The position numbers and the translations under genes are program-made. Below, piece by piece: positions 34,471-43,229 of a stretch of DNA of 64,000 nucleotides. The stretch's first letter is position 1. Each line of letters opens with the position of its first letter. The notes below the pieces were generated by a model that saw nothing but the letters and a program-made list of their open reading frames with translations, made no database searches and had not been told where the DNA came from. This stretch comes from Terripilifer sp031921685 (lineage in GTDB: Bacteria; Pseudomonadota; Alphaproteobacteria; Rhizobiales; Beijerinckiaceae), in NCBI RefSeq assembly GCF_031921685.1, contig NZ_JAPDHU010000002.1:1364001-1428000 (forward strand). The letters run 5' to 3'.

Positions 34471-36659
34471 CAGCCATTCACCCGCTCGACGCGCGAGACG
34501 ACGGTCTGAGCTTTCAATTGCGCGATCAGCGCATTGAGATGTTTCAGGTCGTGCACTTCGATATCCAGCAGTAGGTCGCGTACATCGTCGGAATGCTTGG
34601 CGATGTCGACGGAATCGATGTTGGCGCCAGTTTCGCCAATGACTGTGGCGACATTACCGAGCGCCCCTGGCTCATTGAGGACCGAAACAAGGAGACGGAC
34701 GGGGAACAGGCTGCCCGAAGCGCTCTCGACATCCCATCGCACGTCGAGCCAGCGCTCCGGCTGATCGTCGAACTGGGTCAGCGCCGGCGACTGGATCGGG
34801 TAGATGACGACCCCCTCGCCCGGCGTCAGAATGCCGACGATGCGATCGCCCGGCACCGCGCCGCCATTGGGCGCGAAACTCACCGGCAGATCGCCACGCA
34901 GACCACGGATGGGAATACCTGTCGCCGACTCGACGGCTCCTGCGGCTGGCGTTGCCCCATTGGCCGTCTTCTTCGCCTTCGCCGACTGCTTTCCGGTGCG
35001 CGCGGCCGGACGATCCAGCGCGATGTCTGGATAGACCGCTTTCACCACGTCACCGGAATACATCTCGCCACGGCCGACCGCCGCCAGCACGTCCTCGACG
35101 CTCTGACGCGCCAGGCGCGGCAGCGCTCCTTTGAGCCGGTCGTCCGAATAGGTCTTGCCGCTGCGCTCGAAAGCGCGGGTGACGATCTGGCGACCGAGGC
35201 CGGAATATTGTTCGCGCACCGCATCGCGCGTGGCGCGGCGAATGGAAGCGCGCGCCTTGCCGGTGACGACGAGGGATTCCCAGGCCGGCGGCGGCGTCTG
35301 GCCCTCCGCCGTCACGATCTGCACTTCATCGCCGTTCTGCAATTCCGACAACAACGGCGCGATGTGGCCGTTGATGCGCGCGCCCACCGCGTGATTGCCG
35401 ACATCGGTATGAACAGCATAGGCGAAGTCGATCGGTGTCGCGCCGCGCGGCAGCGCGATGAGGCGCCCCTTCGGCGTGAAGCAGAAAACCTGATCGTGGA
35501 ACAGTTCGAGCTTGGTATGCTCGAGAAAGTCTTCCGGCGTATCGCCCTGGTTGAGGGCATCGATGGTGCGCCGCAGCCACGCATAGGCGCGGCTCTCGCC
35601 CGACAGCCGCTCTGTGTCGACCGTATGGCCGTCCTTGTAGAGCGCGTGCGCGGCAATGCCGTTATCGGCGACCTCGTTCATTTCGCGCGTGCGCACTTGC
35701 AGCTCGACGCGCTGGCTGCCGGGGCCGACCACGGTGGTGTGGACCGAGCGATAGTCGTTCTGCTTCGGCGTCGAGATATAGTCCTTGAACCGCCCCGGCA
35801 CATTCGGCCAGCGCGTATGAACGACGCCGATGACGCGATAACAATCCTCGATCGTCGGCACGACGATGCGGAAACCGAAGATATCCGACAATTGTTCGAA
35901 GCCGATCGACTTGCGCTCCATCTTGCGCCAGATCGAATACGGCGTTTTCTCGCGCCCCTTTACTTCCGCCGTGATGCCGCGATCACTCAGCGCGTCGGAG
36001 AGTTCCTTCTCAATGCGCTTGATCAATTCGCCGTTGGAGCGCCGTAGCACGTCGAGCCGCTCGTCGATCATGGCGGCCGCTTCCGGCATCAACGTGCGAA
36101 ACGATAGATTCTCCAACTCGTCGCGCATCGCCTGCATACCCATGCGGCCGGCGAGCGGCGCATAGATGTCGAGCGTCTCCTGGGCAATGCGCCGACGCTT
36201 TTCCGGCGGCACATATTGCAACGTGCGCATGTTGTGCAGGCGATCGGCTAATTTCACCAACAGCACGCGAATGTCGTCAGCCACCGCCAGCAACATGCGG
36301 CGGAAATTCTCCGCCTGCTCCGCCTGTTTGGAAACCAGATCGAGCCGCTTCAGCTTGGTCAGGCCATCGACGAGCCGACCGATCTCTTCGCCGAAAATCT
36401 GATCGATCTCTTCGCGCGTAGAGGCCGTGTCTTCGATCGTATCGTGCAGAACCGCCGCGACGATGGTCGCGTCGTCCAGGCGCAGGCCCGTCAGAATGGC
36501 GGCGACTTCGAGGGGATGCGAGAAATAGGGATCGCCGGACGCGCGTTTCTGCGCACCATGCGCTTTCATCGCATAGACATATGCCCGGTTAAGCAGATCC
36601 TCGTCGGCCTGCGGATTATACTTCCGCACACGGTCGACGAGTTCGTATTGCCTCATCAT
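34470..36659 (-). CDS. rel: Bifunctional (p)ppGpp synthetase/hydrolase
   Basis: A 729-residue Rel/SpoT homologue, the single long RSH enzyme of alphaproteobacteria. Domains in order: HD hydrolase (HPLEVAAILTGL, AAVLHDTIEDT, about 45-80), synthetase (QLSDIFGFRIVV and STPKQNDYRSVHTTV, about 240-350), TGS (FTPKGRLIALPRGATPIDFAYAVHTDVG, about 390-450), a helical domain and a C-terminal ACT domain (LLVSVLNEPGALGNVATVIGE). It makes and degrades the starvation signal (p)ppGpp. The start may be ATG 36659 or 36656. It lies downstream of rpoZ, as in related genomes. Confidence 0.96.
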   Translation of the reverse strand: MMRQYELVDRVRKYNPQADEDLLNRAYVYAMKAHGAQKRASGDPYFSHPLEVAAILTGLRLDDATIVAAVLHDTIEDTASTREEIDQIFGEEIGRLVDGLTKLKRLDLVSKQAEQAENFRRMLLAVADDIRVLLVKLADRLHNMRTLQYVPPEKRRRIAQETLDIYAPLAGRMGMQAMRDELENLSFRTLMPEAAAMIDERLDVLRRSNGELIKRIEKELSDALSDRGITAEVKGREKTPYSIWRKMERKSIGFEQLSDIFGFRIVVPTIEDCYRVIGVVHTRWPNVPGRFKDYISTPKQNDYRSVHTTVVGPGSQRVELQVRTREMNEVADNGIAAHALYKDGHTVDTERLSGESRAYAWLRRTIDALNQGDTPEDFLEHTKLELFHDQVFCFTPKGRLIALPRGATPIDFAYAVHTDVGNHAVGARINGHIAPLLSELQNGDEVQIVTAEGQTPPPAWESLVVTGKARASIRRATRDAVREQYSGLGRQIVTRAFERSGKTYSDDRLKGALPRLARQSVEDVLAAVGRGEMYSGDVVKAVYPDIALDRPAARTGKQSAKAKKTANGATPAAGAVESATGIPIRGLRGDLPVSFAPNGGAVPGDRIVGILTPGEGVVIYPIQSPALTQFDDQPERWLDVRWDVESASGSLFPVRLLVSVLNEPGALGNVATVIGETGANIDSVDIAKHSDDVRDLLLDIEVHDLKHLNALIAQLKAQTVVSRVERVNG

Positions 36660-36778
36660 TGGTATCGAGCCAGCAGTCAGACGCGCTCACAGGCGCGCCT
36701 CAACCACATATCGGGGCATTTGCCGGTGCTGGCAAGCCAAACACGGACTTGGCGCAGCGTAAGCCGATGAAAAAACGC

Positions 36779-37168
36779 TTATTCGGCGTCTTCTTCAGTT
36801 TCAGCCGGGGGCACCAGGCCTTCGAGACCGCGCAACAGGTCTTCTTCGGTCATGCGGTCGAACTGAACGTCGCCAGCCGCATCGCTCTGCTCACCAGCAG
36901 GCGCCAGCGCCGGCACCACTTCGGCCTCCGGCTCGTCGACCTCGACATGCTTCTGCAGCGAGTGAATCAGATCCTCTCGGAGATCGTCGGGCTGCAGCGT
37001 GCCATCGGCGATTTCACGCAGAGCGACGACCGGGTTTTTATCGCGGTCGCGATCAACGGTGATCGGCTGGCCGGACGCGATCATGCGGGCGCGATGGCTG
37101 GCGACGAGCACCAGGTCAAAGCGGTTTTCAACCTTGTCGATACAATCTTCGACGGTGACGCGGGCCAT
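36779..37168 (-). CDS. rpoZ: RNA polymerase omega subunit
   Basis: A 129-residue omega subunit that helps fold and assemble the beta' subunit. The N-terminus MARVTVEDCIDKVENRFDLV and KNPVVALREIADG are diagnostic. The C-terminal half is acidic and longer than in E. coli, as usual for alphaproteobacteria. GGAGGCTCTC precedes ATG 37168; the longer open frame upstream is not used. Confidence 0.97.
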   Translation of the reverse strand: MARVTVEDCIDKVENRFDLVLVASHRARMIASGQPITVDRDRDKNPVVALREIADGTLQPDDLREDLIHSLQKHVEVDEPEAEVVPALAPAGEQSDAAGDVQFDRMTEEDLLRGLEGLVPPAETEEDAE

Positions 37169-37607
37169 GAGAGCCTCCAAAAACGGGCGAACGAGCGCCA
37201 AAAATGCTGAGATTCCAGTTCGGGTACACGTTGGGCGCCGCGAAAGCAACCCTAAAGCGCCGAGGCGATCTTCTAAAGCTTGAGTAAATTTGACCGGCGC
37301 GATCAATTTTCGCTTGCAGTAATCATGGCGGCAATTATCTTGCCCATCGGAGTCGGTTGGAAATTTACCCGCGCGGCCAATAACATACGAATTTACGGCG
37401 TGCCGGCAAATGGTATGGGGATAAGCGGCTCGGCGAATACCTTCCAGTACGACGCAAAATATTGCCGCGAATGTCGTGTATGCAGTTAGTGAGGCCGCAT
37501 ATTGCACGTTGGCTGCGATTGTTTGTAGGCGAGCGGCTTTTCGCCTGACCAAAGTTTTTAAGTAACTGTAACTACTCGATAATTCCGAGAAATGCGGATA
37601 TAGTACG
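37169..37607. other. Divergent intergenic region rpoZ / NYN gene
   Basis: The 439-base gap is notably more AT-rich than its surroundings and separates two divergent genes. A 69-codon frame (37280-37489, TTG start) has one hydrophobic segment but no ribosome site, so I do not call it. Promoters for both genes must lie here; no consensus pair stood out. Confidence 0.4.
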
Positions 37608-38216
37608 ATGGCAAACGACGAACGGATTGCACTATTCATTGATGGCGCAAATCTCTACGCGACCGCGAAAACGCTCGGCTTCGATATCGATTACAAGAAG
37701 TTGCTGAAAGAATTTCAAACGCGCGGCCGGTTGATCCGCGCGTTCTATTACACCGCGCTGGTCGAGGATCAGGAATATTCCTCGATCCGCCCGCTCATCG
37801 ACTGGCTCGATTACAACGGCTTTTCGGTCGTCACCAAGCCGACGAAGGAATTCGTCGATTCCCTCGGCCGTCGTAAGGTCAAGGGCAACATGGATATCGA
37901 GCTGGCTGTCGATGCCATGGAGATGGCCGGCTTCATCGATCACATGATTCTGTTTTCCGGCGACGGTGATTTCCGTTCCCTGGTCGAAGCCGTGCAGCGC
38001 CGTGGCGTGCGTGTCTCGGTGGTTTCCACCGTGACCACCCACCCACCCATGGTGGCGGACGAGTTGCGCCGTCAGGCCGATGAGTTCATCGACCTCCTCG
38101 CTCTCGCCCAGAAGGTGGGACGCGAGCAGACCGAACGTTCGCAACGGCCGATGGGCGAACGCCGGCCGATGCCGGTCGGGCCGGCGAGTCATCCGCTGGA
38201 CGACCCCGACAACTGA
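37608..38216 (+). CDS. NYN-domain (LabA/DUF88-like) PIN-fold protein
   Basis: A 202-residue protein. The NYN fold covers residues 1-160 with the acidic site residues in ALFIDGANLY (Asp12), GNMDIELAVDAM and ILFSGDGDFRSLV, as in PIN-type RNases; a basic, Pro-rich tail follows. Relatives are proposed RNases acting in RNA metabolism, and it is a usual neighbour of rpoZ and smpB in this group. The precise target is not known. Confidence 0.92.
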   Translation: MANDERIALFIDGANLYATAKTLGFDIDYKKLLKEFQTRGRLIRAFYYTALVEDQEYSSIRPLIDWLDYNGFSVVTKPTKEFVDSLGRRKVKGNMDIELAVDAMEMAGFIDHMILFSGDGDFRSLVEAVQRRGVRVSVVSTVTTHPPMVADELRRQADEFIDLLALAQKVGREQTERSQRPMGERRPMPVGPASHPLDDPDN

Positions 38217-38225
38217 TCGTTCGCC

Positions 38226-38897
38226 ATGGCGAGAGCTGCGGCTGCGGCCTCAAGCACCGGCCCTGGGCGGGATTGTCCGCTCTGCCCTCGGCTGATGGAA
38301 TTTCGCCTCGACGCGCGGGCGAAAGAGCCCTTGTGGCATAACGCGCCGGTGCCGAGCTTCGGCCCCGCCGATGCACGACTCTTGATCGTCGGCCTGGCGC
38401 CAGGCCTGCGCGGCGCCAATCGCACAGGCCGCCCCTTCACCGGCGACTATGCCGGCGATCTGCTTTACGCCACGCTGTGTGACTATGGCTTCGCCGAGGG
38501 CGTCTACGAACAACGTCCTGACGACAGCCTGAAGCTCATCGACTGCCGGATCACCAATGCGGTGCGATGCGTGCCGCCGCAGAACAAGCCGACACCCGCC
38601 GAGATCAACACCTGTCGGCGTTTTCTCAACACCACCATCGCTGACGATCCGCGCCTCGAGGCCATCGTCGCGCTCGGCCGCATCGCCCATGAAAGCTTGT
38701 TGCGCGCGGTGGGCGCCAAGCTCTCGGCGCATCCCTTCGGCCATGGCGCACAGCACGACTTGCGATTGGCGAACGGACGCAGCGTGCGCCTGTACGACAG
38801 CTATCATTGCTCGCGCTACAACACGAATACCGGCGTGCTGACACCAAAAATGTTTCAGCAGGTCTTCGCCGCCGTGCGTGCCGCCCTGCCCCGATAA
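38226..38897 (+). CDS. Uracil-DNA glycosylase, family 5 (UDGb)
   Basis: A 223-residue iron-sulphur uracil-DNA glycosylase. The Cys ligands are in DCPLCPRL and in NAVRCVPPQNKPTPAEINTC; the active-site motif is GLAPGLRGANRTGRPF and the C-terminal motif HCSRYNTNTGVLT, both diagnostic for family 5. It removes uracil, and in relatives hypoxanthine, from DNA. It starts 9 bases after the NYN gene stop, presumably in the same transcript. Confidence 0.93.
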   Translation: MARAAAAASSTGPGRDCPLCPRLMEFRLDARAKEPLWHNAPVPSFGPADARLLIVGLAPGLRGANRTGRPFTGDYAGDLLYATLCDYGFAEGVYEQRPDDSLKLIDCRITNAVRCVPPQNKPTPAEINTCRRFLNTTIADDPRLEAIVALGRIAHESLLRAVGAKLSAHPFGHGAQHDLRLANGRSVRLYDSYHCSRYNTNTGVLTPKMFQQVFAAVRAALPR

Positions 38898-38906
38898 CCC
38901 TGTTTA

Positions 38907-39236
38907 TCAGGAAGACTTGAGGAAGCGCGGCACCTTCTCCTCCAGGATCCGCACCAATGCCGGCTCCATGTAGGCGAAGTCGTCGGGGATATCCAAGCAG
39001 ATGATCCGTGCCCGCTTCAGGTCGGCTTTAAAGCGACGTTGCAGTTTGCTGCGATGCGCCTTCTCCATGACGAAGATGATGTCGGCCCAGCGCACCAGTT
39101 CGGCATCCAACGGGGTTTCAGCATCGTTGTTCGTGCCGGCTGACATCACTTCGATATCTGGATAATTGGCGAACACCTGTTCGGCCGTCGGGCTGCGCAA
39201 TCGGTTCTGACTGCAGACGAACAAGACGTTCTTCAT
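38907..39236 (-). CDS. Low-molecular-weight protein-tyrosine-phosphatase-like protein
   Basis: A 109-residue protein of the compact LMW phosphatase fold. The P-loop fits CX5R: CSQNRLRSPTAE, following VLFV. The acid/base Asp usually found as DP near the C-terminus appears only as CLDIPDDF, so catalysis may be altered. This short group is common in proteobacteria with no defined substrate. It converges on the uracil glycosylase gene. Confidence 0.85.
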   Translation of the reverse strand: MKNVLFVCSQNRLRSPTAEQVFANYPDIEVMSAGTNNDAETPLDAELVRWADIIFVMEKAHRSKLQRRFKADLKRARIICLDIPDDFAYMEPALVRILEEKVPRFLKSS

Positions 39237-39283
39237 TCACGATCCACGCGGCGAATATTTTCACTCGGTGAGCAGCATATACG

Positions 39284-39463
39284 AAAAAGCCCCGGCCAAA
39301 TGCCGGGGCTCAAGATCCGCCCGATCCTAGTTGTCCCAGATCTATTGCTCAGAGGGAGCGGATTGAAATGGAGGCCAATTTCAATCTCACTGGTTAGCCC
39401 AGGTTCACGAGGTGCGGTGTGTCCGGCCGGGGTATTGCGCCCCCCGGCCGAAACTTTTGTTGA
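39284..39463 (-). repeat. Porin 3'UTR element, copy 1, with intrinsic terminator
   Basis: On the transcribed minus strand, after the porin stop, come a GC hairpin (39424-39450, 9-bp stem), a stem-loop with GATTGAAA/TTTCAATC arms (39361-39368 and 39379-39386) whose loop carries CCUCC, and a terminator hairpin (39288-39310, 9-bp stem) followed by a T-run at 39284-39288. The same layout follows the three other intact porins. Confidence 0.8.
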
Positions 39464-40897
39464 TTAGAAGGTGCGCTCGACGCGAACGCGACCCGTCCAG
39501 TTGCTCGGATTGACATTGGCGAGAACGCCGAGGCCAGCCGGAACCGACAGAGGCAGGCTCTGGTTCAGACGGGCGTAGGACAGTTCGACACCGATGTCGA
39601 AGTTACGCACCGGCGACCAGATGATGTCGCCCATGACGTTCCAAGCCGTGGCATTCGACAGACCGCCGTTGGCCCAAGCCGTGTTGCGGGTGACGTTGCC
39701 CGGCATGACGCGCGCGTAAGAAGCCAACAGGTTCGAACGCAGCGACGGGGTCCAGTAGTGGGTCAAGATACCGGCGATCGACCAGGCCTTCGTCTGTTCC
39801 GAACCACCGATCGTGCAGGCCGCGTTCACGCAGAACAGCGTGACGTTGCGGTCAGAACGCAGGAAGCCGCCCAGGAAGTTACCCGTAGTGGCGGTCGAAC
39901 CGGCGTTCATGCCCGGGCCGACGACATAGTCGAGAGCGCCGACGCCATAGCCAGCCCAAACCTGGATGCTGTCACCAGCAGCGATCATCGGCAGGTTGAC
40001 CTTCAGGCCACCGCTAACCGCCCAGCCGGTGCTGCGCACGAGCGGACCGGCATTGCCGACAACCGCGAGGTTGGCATTGCCGAAGGTCGCGGTGTTTTCG
40101 AGCACGACACCCGACAACATCGCAGAACCCCACGACTGGTCGACGCGAACGTTACCGACGAGAGCCGGCAGGCGCTGCGCGATCGGGCCAGCGGTCGCCG
40201 CCGTGGCGGTGAACGGATTGGCGCCGAGCGTGTTGACGGCCATCGACATCGGCAGATCGCCACGGTTTTCAAGCGCGACGGTCGCCGAGAAGCCACCACC
40301 GAAGGTCGCCGTATAAGCGAGCTGACGGATGCCGCTCGGGAACGACGAGTTCCACATCGAGTGGTAGTTGAACGACGGCAGGAAGGTGAAGTTCGACGAC
40401 GCCTGACCGACGGTGAAGCCGGCGAAACGGATGTAGGCCGCTTCAACGGTGGTGGAGTTGGCATTGCCGCCAGCGAAGCTGCCGCTGGTGTAGTTGCCGG
40501 TCGACAGACCGCTGCCGGCGTGGAGACGCAGGCTCATGACCGTCTGCACGGTGCCCCAAGCGGACTGGGTGCGGGCGTCCATCTGCACGATACCGCGTGC
40601 GTACCAGCCGTACTGGTCAACGCCGTTCGAAGAGATGAATGTGCCGGAATTGCCGGTCGAACGATGTCCAACCGCGTTCTTCGCCGGGGTGTACCACATA
40701 TCGACACGGACGCGGCCGCCGACCTTCAAGCAGGTGTCGGTGCCCGGAATCCAATAGAAGCCTGCGCCATAAGCGTCGCAAACCCGCACGTATTCGACAG
40801 GAGCCGCCTTGCGCGAGGGCAGATCCGCCGCCTGCGCACCGGCCACGGCGAGCAGAGCCGCCGATGAACCGAGCAATAGGCTCTTGGTGAATGTCAT
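39464..40897 (-). CDS. Outer-membrane porin (Porin_2 / Omp2b-like), copy 1
   Basis: A 477-residue porin precursor. Signal peptide MTFTKSLLLGSSAALLAVAGAQA is followed by the family N-terminus (DLPSRKAAPVEYVRVCDAYG), two conserved Cys (CDAYG and DTCLKVGG) probably in a disulphide, alternating beta-strand sequence and a terminal Phe (VRVERTF), the outer-membrane insertion signal. It should form a trimeric 16-strand channel. The start ATG 40897 follows TGGAGG. N- and C-terminal parts are almost identical to copies 2-4; the central loops differ. Confidence 0.93.
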   Translation of the reverse strand: MTFTKSLLLGSSAALLAVAGAQAADLPSRKAAPVEYVRVCDAYGAGFYWIPGTDTCLKVGGRVRVDMWYTPAKNAVGHRSTGNSGTFISSNGVDQYGWYARGIVQMDARTQSAWGTVQTVMSLRLHAGSGLSTGNYTSGSFAGGNANSTTVEAAYIRFAGFTVGQASSNFTFLPSFNYHSMWNSSFPSGIRQLAYTATFGGGFSATVALENRGDLPMSMAVNTLGANPFTATAATAGPIAQRLPALVGNVRVDQSWGSAMLSGVVLENTATFGNANLAVVGNAGPLVRSTGWAVSGGLKVNLPMIAAGDSIQVWAGYGVGALDYVVGPGMNAGSTATTGNFLGGFLRSDRNVTLFCVNAACTIGGSEQTKAWSIAGILTHYWTPSLRSNLLASYARVMPGNVTRNTAWANGGLSNATAWNVMGDIIWSPVRNFDIGVELSYARLNQSLPLSVPAGLGVLANVNPSNWTGRVRVERTF

Positions 40898-41319
40898 TAC
40901 TAAACCTCCAGAGTGGAATAAATGCAGGAGGCCCGGTTCACGGATGTCTCTCCTGCACACCGCGCGGGTACGGGGCCCACACAACGGTTTTGTGAAGGTT
41001 TTTTAGCGTGGGCGATTTGTTCGCATCCCGCACCAAGTTCGTCGGGAGGTGTGGTCATAAGGCCACACAAAATTGCCACGATTGTCCACAGCAGCCACCA
41101 AAATGCCGCCGTTGCACGACGAATCCTCCGCACGACGACGGATGCCAAACCATGCAAAATAATGCTGGTCTTCGACCACGTGCCGTTGCGCGGGGCGGAA
41201 ATAAAGCAATATATTGCATAACTGCCAGCTAAAGCGGCACGGGGCCTGCTGCGCTCCGAGGTGAGGAAACAGGACGGACGTCGCCGTTTGACGCGCAAAA
41301 TCTTCCGGGAGCTTCCCTT
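40898..41319. other. Divergent intergenic region porin copy 1 / tannase
   Basis: The 422-base gap carries the upstream regions of both genes. At 41234-41250 a sequence resembling a sigma-54 promoter reads toward the tannase gene (GG and GC 10 bases apart, CGGCACG...CTGCT; two consensus mismatches). Nothing else could be assigned. Confidence 0.3.
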
Positions 41320-43023
41320 ATGAGAGTCAATGACGGACGCAAGTTCGGTTTGTCACGCCATGTGAGCGCCACGATTCTGATCGTAACAGCGAGCGTCAGC
41401 CAAGCCGCAACACCCACCCCAGACCGATCGGCGCTCGCGCAAGCCTGTCCGAACCTGCAGAGCAAGACGGTGGAAGCCGGCCGCGTCGGCCTTCCCAGCG
41501 GCACGGCCACCATCACCGCAGCGAAGCTCATCGCCGCTGTCACGACGGCACCGGCCTTCGCCGAATATTGCCAAGTGCTCGGCACCATCGCACCGCTGAC
41601 GGCAGGTGCCGATCCCATCCGGTTCCAGATCAACCTGCCGACGACCTGGAACGGCAAAGCCGTGATGATCGGCGGCGGCGGCTTCAACGGCACACTGACC
41701 GATGCGGCAGCGCCTCTGCGCGACGCGGCATCCGGCCAGCCGCAGCCCATCACCCAGGGCTTTGCCACGTTCGGTACCGATTCCGGGCATGATGCCAGCA
41801 GCTATGTGAACACCGATCCGGCGAAGTTCGCGCTCAACGATGAGATGTTTCTCAACTTCGCCCACCAGGCCTACAAGAAGGTGCGCGACGTGGCCCAAGA
41901 GGTCATGCTCGCCTACTACCTCAGCAAACCGACCAAGCAATATTTCTACGGAGGCTCGGAAGGCGGCCGCGAAGGCCTGACCATGGCGCAGCGCTATCCC
42001 GACGATTTCGATGGCATCGTTTCGGTCGTGCCAGTCATTTATTGGACCGGCCTCTTCAACGGCTTCGTCAACTACACCCTGCCGCAGTTCAACGGCGGCG
42101 CACTGAACGCCGCCAAGATCAATCTTCTCGCTCGGACGATCAACAGCGCCTGCGACGGTTTGGACGGGATCGCCGACGGCGTTGTCAGCAACTATCTCGC
42201 CTGCCCCGCCAAGATCGATCTGCAATCGCTGCGCTGTGCCGCTGGCGCCGATACGGGCGACACCTGCCTGTCGGACGCGCAGCTTACGACTTTGAAAGCC
42301 GCTTACGATCCGACGGTGATGCCCTTCGCGCTGGCCAATGGACTGACGACTTATCCTGGCCGCCTCTACGGCGGCGAGATTCAATTGGGCGGCGAAGGTG
42401 TCGCCCGATGGATCAGCAATGGCACCATGCCATCGCCGCTGCCGACCGCCAATGATGGTCGCGGTGTCATCTATGGCAGCAGCTATGTCCGCTACGTCAT
42501 CGCGCGCGACGCCAATTTCGACATCCGCACCTATAATCCCTCTAAGTTCCAACAGCGCATTCAAGACGTGTCGGCGCTGATGGATTCAAGCAATCCCGAT
42601 CTCTCCGCTTTCCTCAAGCGCGGCGGCAAATTGATCATCAAGGAGAATACGGGTGATTGGGCGCAGAGCCCGTTGGCCGGCATTCAATATTACCAGAACG
42701 TGGTGGCACGTATGGGACAGAGCGATGTGGACACGTTCCTGCGGCTCTACGTCTCGTCCGCTTCTTCTCACGCGGGTGGCGCGGCCAGCCTCACCACCGG
42801 AACGGAAGTGCCCACCCATCATGATCTGCTTACGACGCTCGACGCCTGGGCCAGCACCGATACGCCACCACCGGATGCTTTGATCCAAGTCCGCAACGAC
42901 AAGACGACACCTTTCGCCAAGCGCGCCGCAAGACCAATGTGCCGCTATCCGTCTTATCCGCACTATGCCGGCGGTGATCCCCTGCAAGCGACAAGCTACC
43001 GCTGCGAAGTCTCCGCGCCTTAA
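41320..43023 (+). CDS. Tannase / feruloyl esterase family protein
   Basis: A 567-residue exported serine esterase. The signal peptide ends near residue 29 (SVSQA-AT). The nucleophile motif is GGSEGGREGL (about residue 209), with Cys residues flanking the insert region (SACDGLDGIADG, CLSDAQ) as in tannase-family enzymes; His of the triad is probably in PTHHDLLT or the C-terminal PHYAGGD. It hydrolyses esters of hydroxycinnamic or gallic acids. It lies inside the porin array, opposite in direction, suggesting uptake and release of plant phenolics. Confidence 0.85.
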   Translation: MRVNDGRKFGLSRHVSATILIVTASVSQAATPTPDRSALAQACPNLQSKTVEAGRVGLPSGTATITAAKLIAAVTTAPAFAEYCQVLGTIAPLTAGADPIRFQINLPTTWNGKAVMIGGGGFNGTLTDAAAPLRDAASGQPQPITQGFATFGTDSGHDASSYVNTDPAKFALNDEMFLNFAHQAYKKVRDVAQEVMLAYYLSKPTKQYFYGGSEGGREGLTMAQRYPDDFDGIVSVVPVIYWTGLFNGFVNYTLPQFNGGALNAAKINLLARTINSACDGLDGIADGVVSNYLACPAKIDLQSLRCAAGADTGDTCLSDAQLTTLKAAYDPTVMPFALANGLTTYPGRLYGGEIQLGGEGVARWISNGTMPSPLPTANDGRGVIYGSSYVRYVIARDANFDIRTYNPSKFQQRIQDVSALMDSSNPDLSAFLKRGGKLIIKENTGDWAQSPLAGIQYYQNVVARMGQSDVDTFLRLYVSSASSHAGGAASLTTGTEVPTHHDLLTTLDAWASTDTPPPDALIQVRNDKTTPFAKRAARPMCRYPSYPHYAGGDPLQATSYRCEVSAP

Positions 43024-43050
43024 AGCAAGGTGCTCTCCACACCGGACATG

Positions 43051-43229
43051 AAAAAGCCCCGGCTTGACGCCGGGGCTTTAGAGCGGCCCGTTTCCTCGTG
43101 GTCCCAGATCTCTGCTCAGAGGGAGCGGATTGAAATGGAGGTTGAACTTCAATCTCACCAACGTCCGGGTGTCACGAAGCGCGGCCATTCCGGCCGGGGT
43201 ATTGCGCGCCCCGGCCGAAACTCAGTTGA
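43051..43229 (-). repeat. Porin 3'UTR element, copy 2, with shared bidirectional terminator
   Basis: Contains the GC hairpin (43191-43217), the CCUCC stem-loop (arms 43128-43134 and 43148-43154) and a 10-bp terminator hairpin (43054-43063 with 43069-43078). The terminator has a T-run on the minus strand and a shorter one on the plus strand, so it can also end the tannase transcript. Confidence 0.8.

Noticed and set aside
37280..37489. 69-codon frame with one hydrophobic segment in the rpoZ/NYN gap
   Set aside because: TTG start without ribosome site, AT-rich region, no recognisable pattern. It could be a small membrane protein but cannot be supported.
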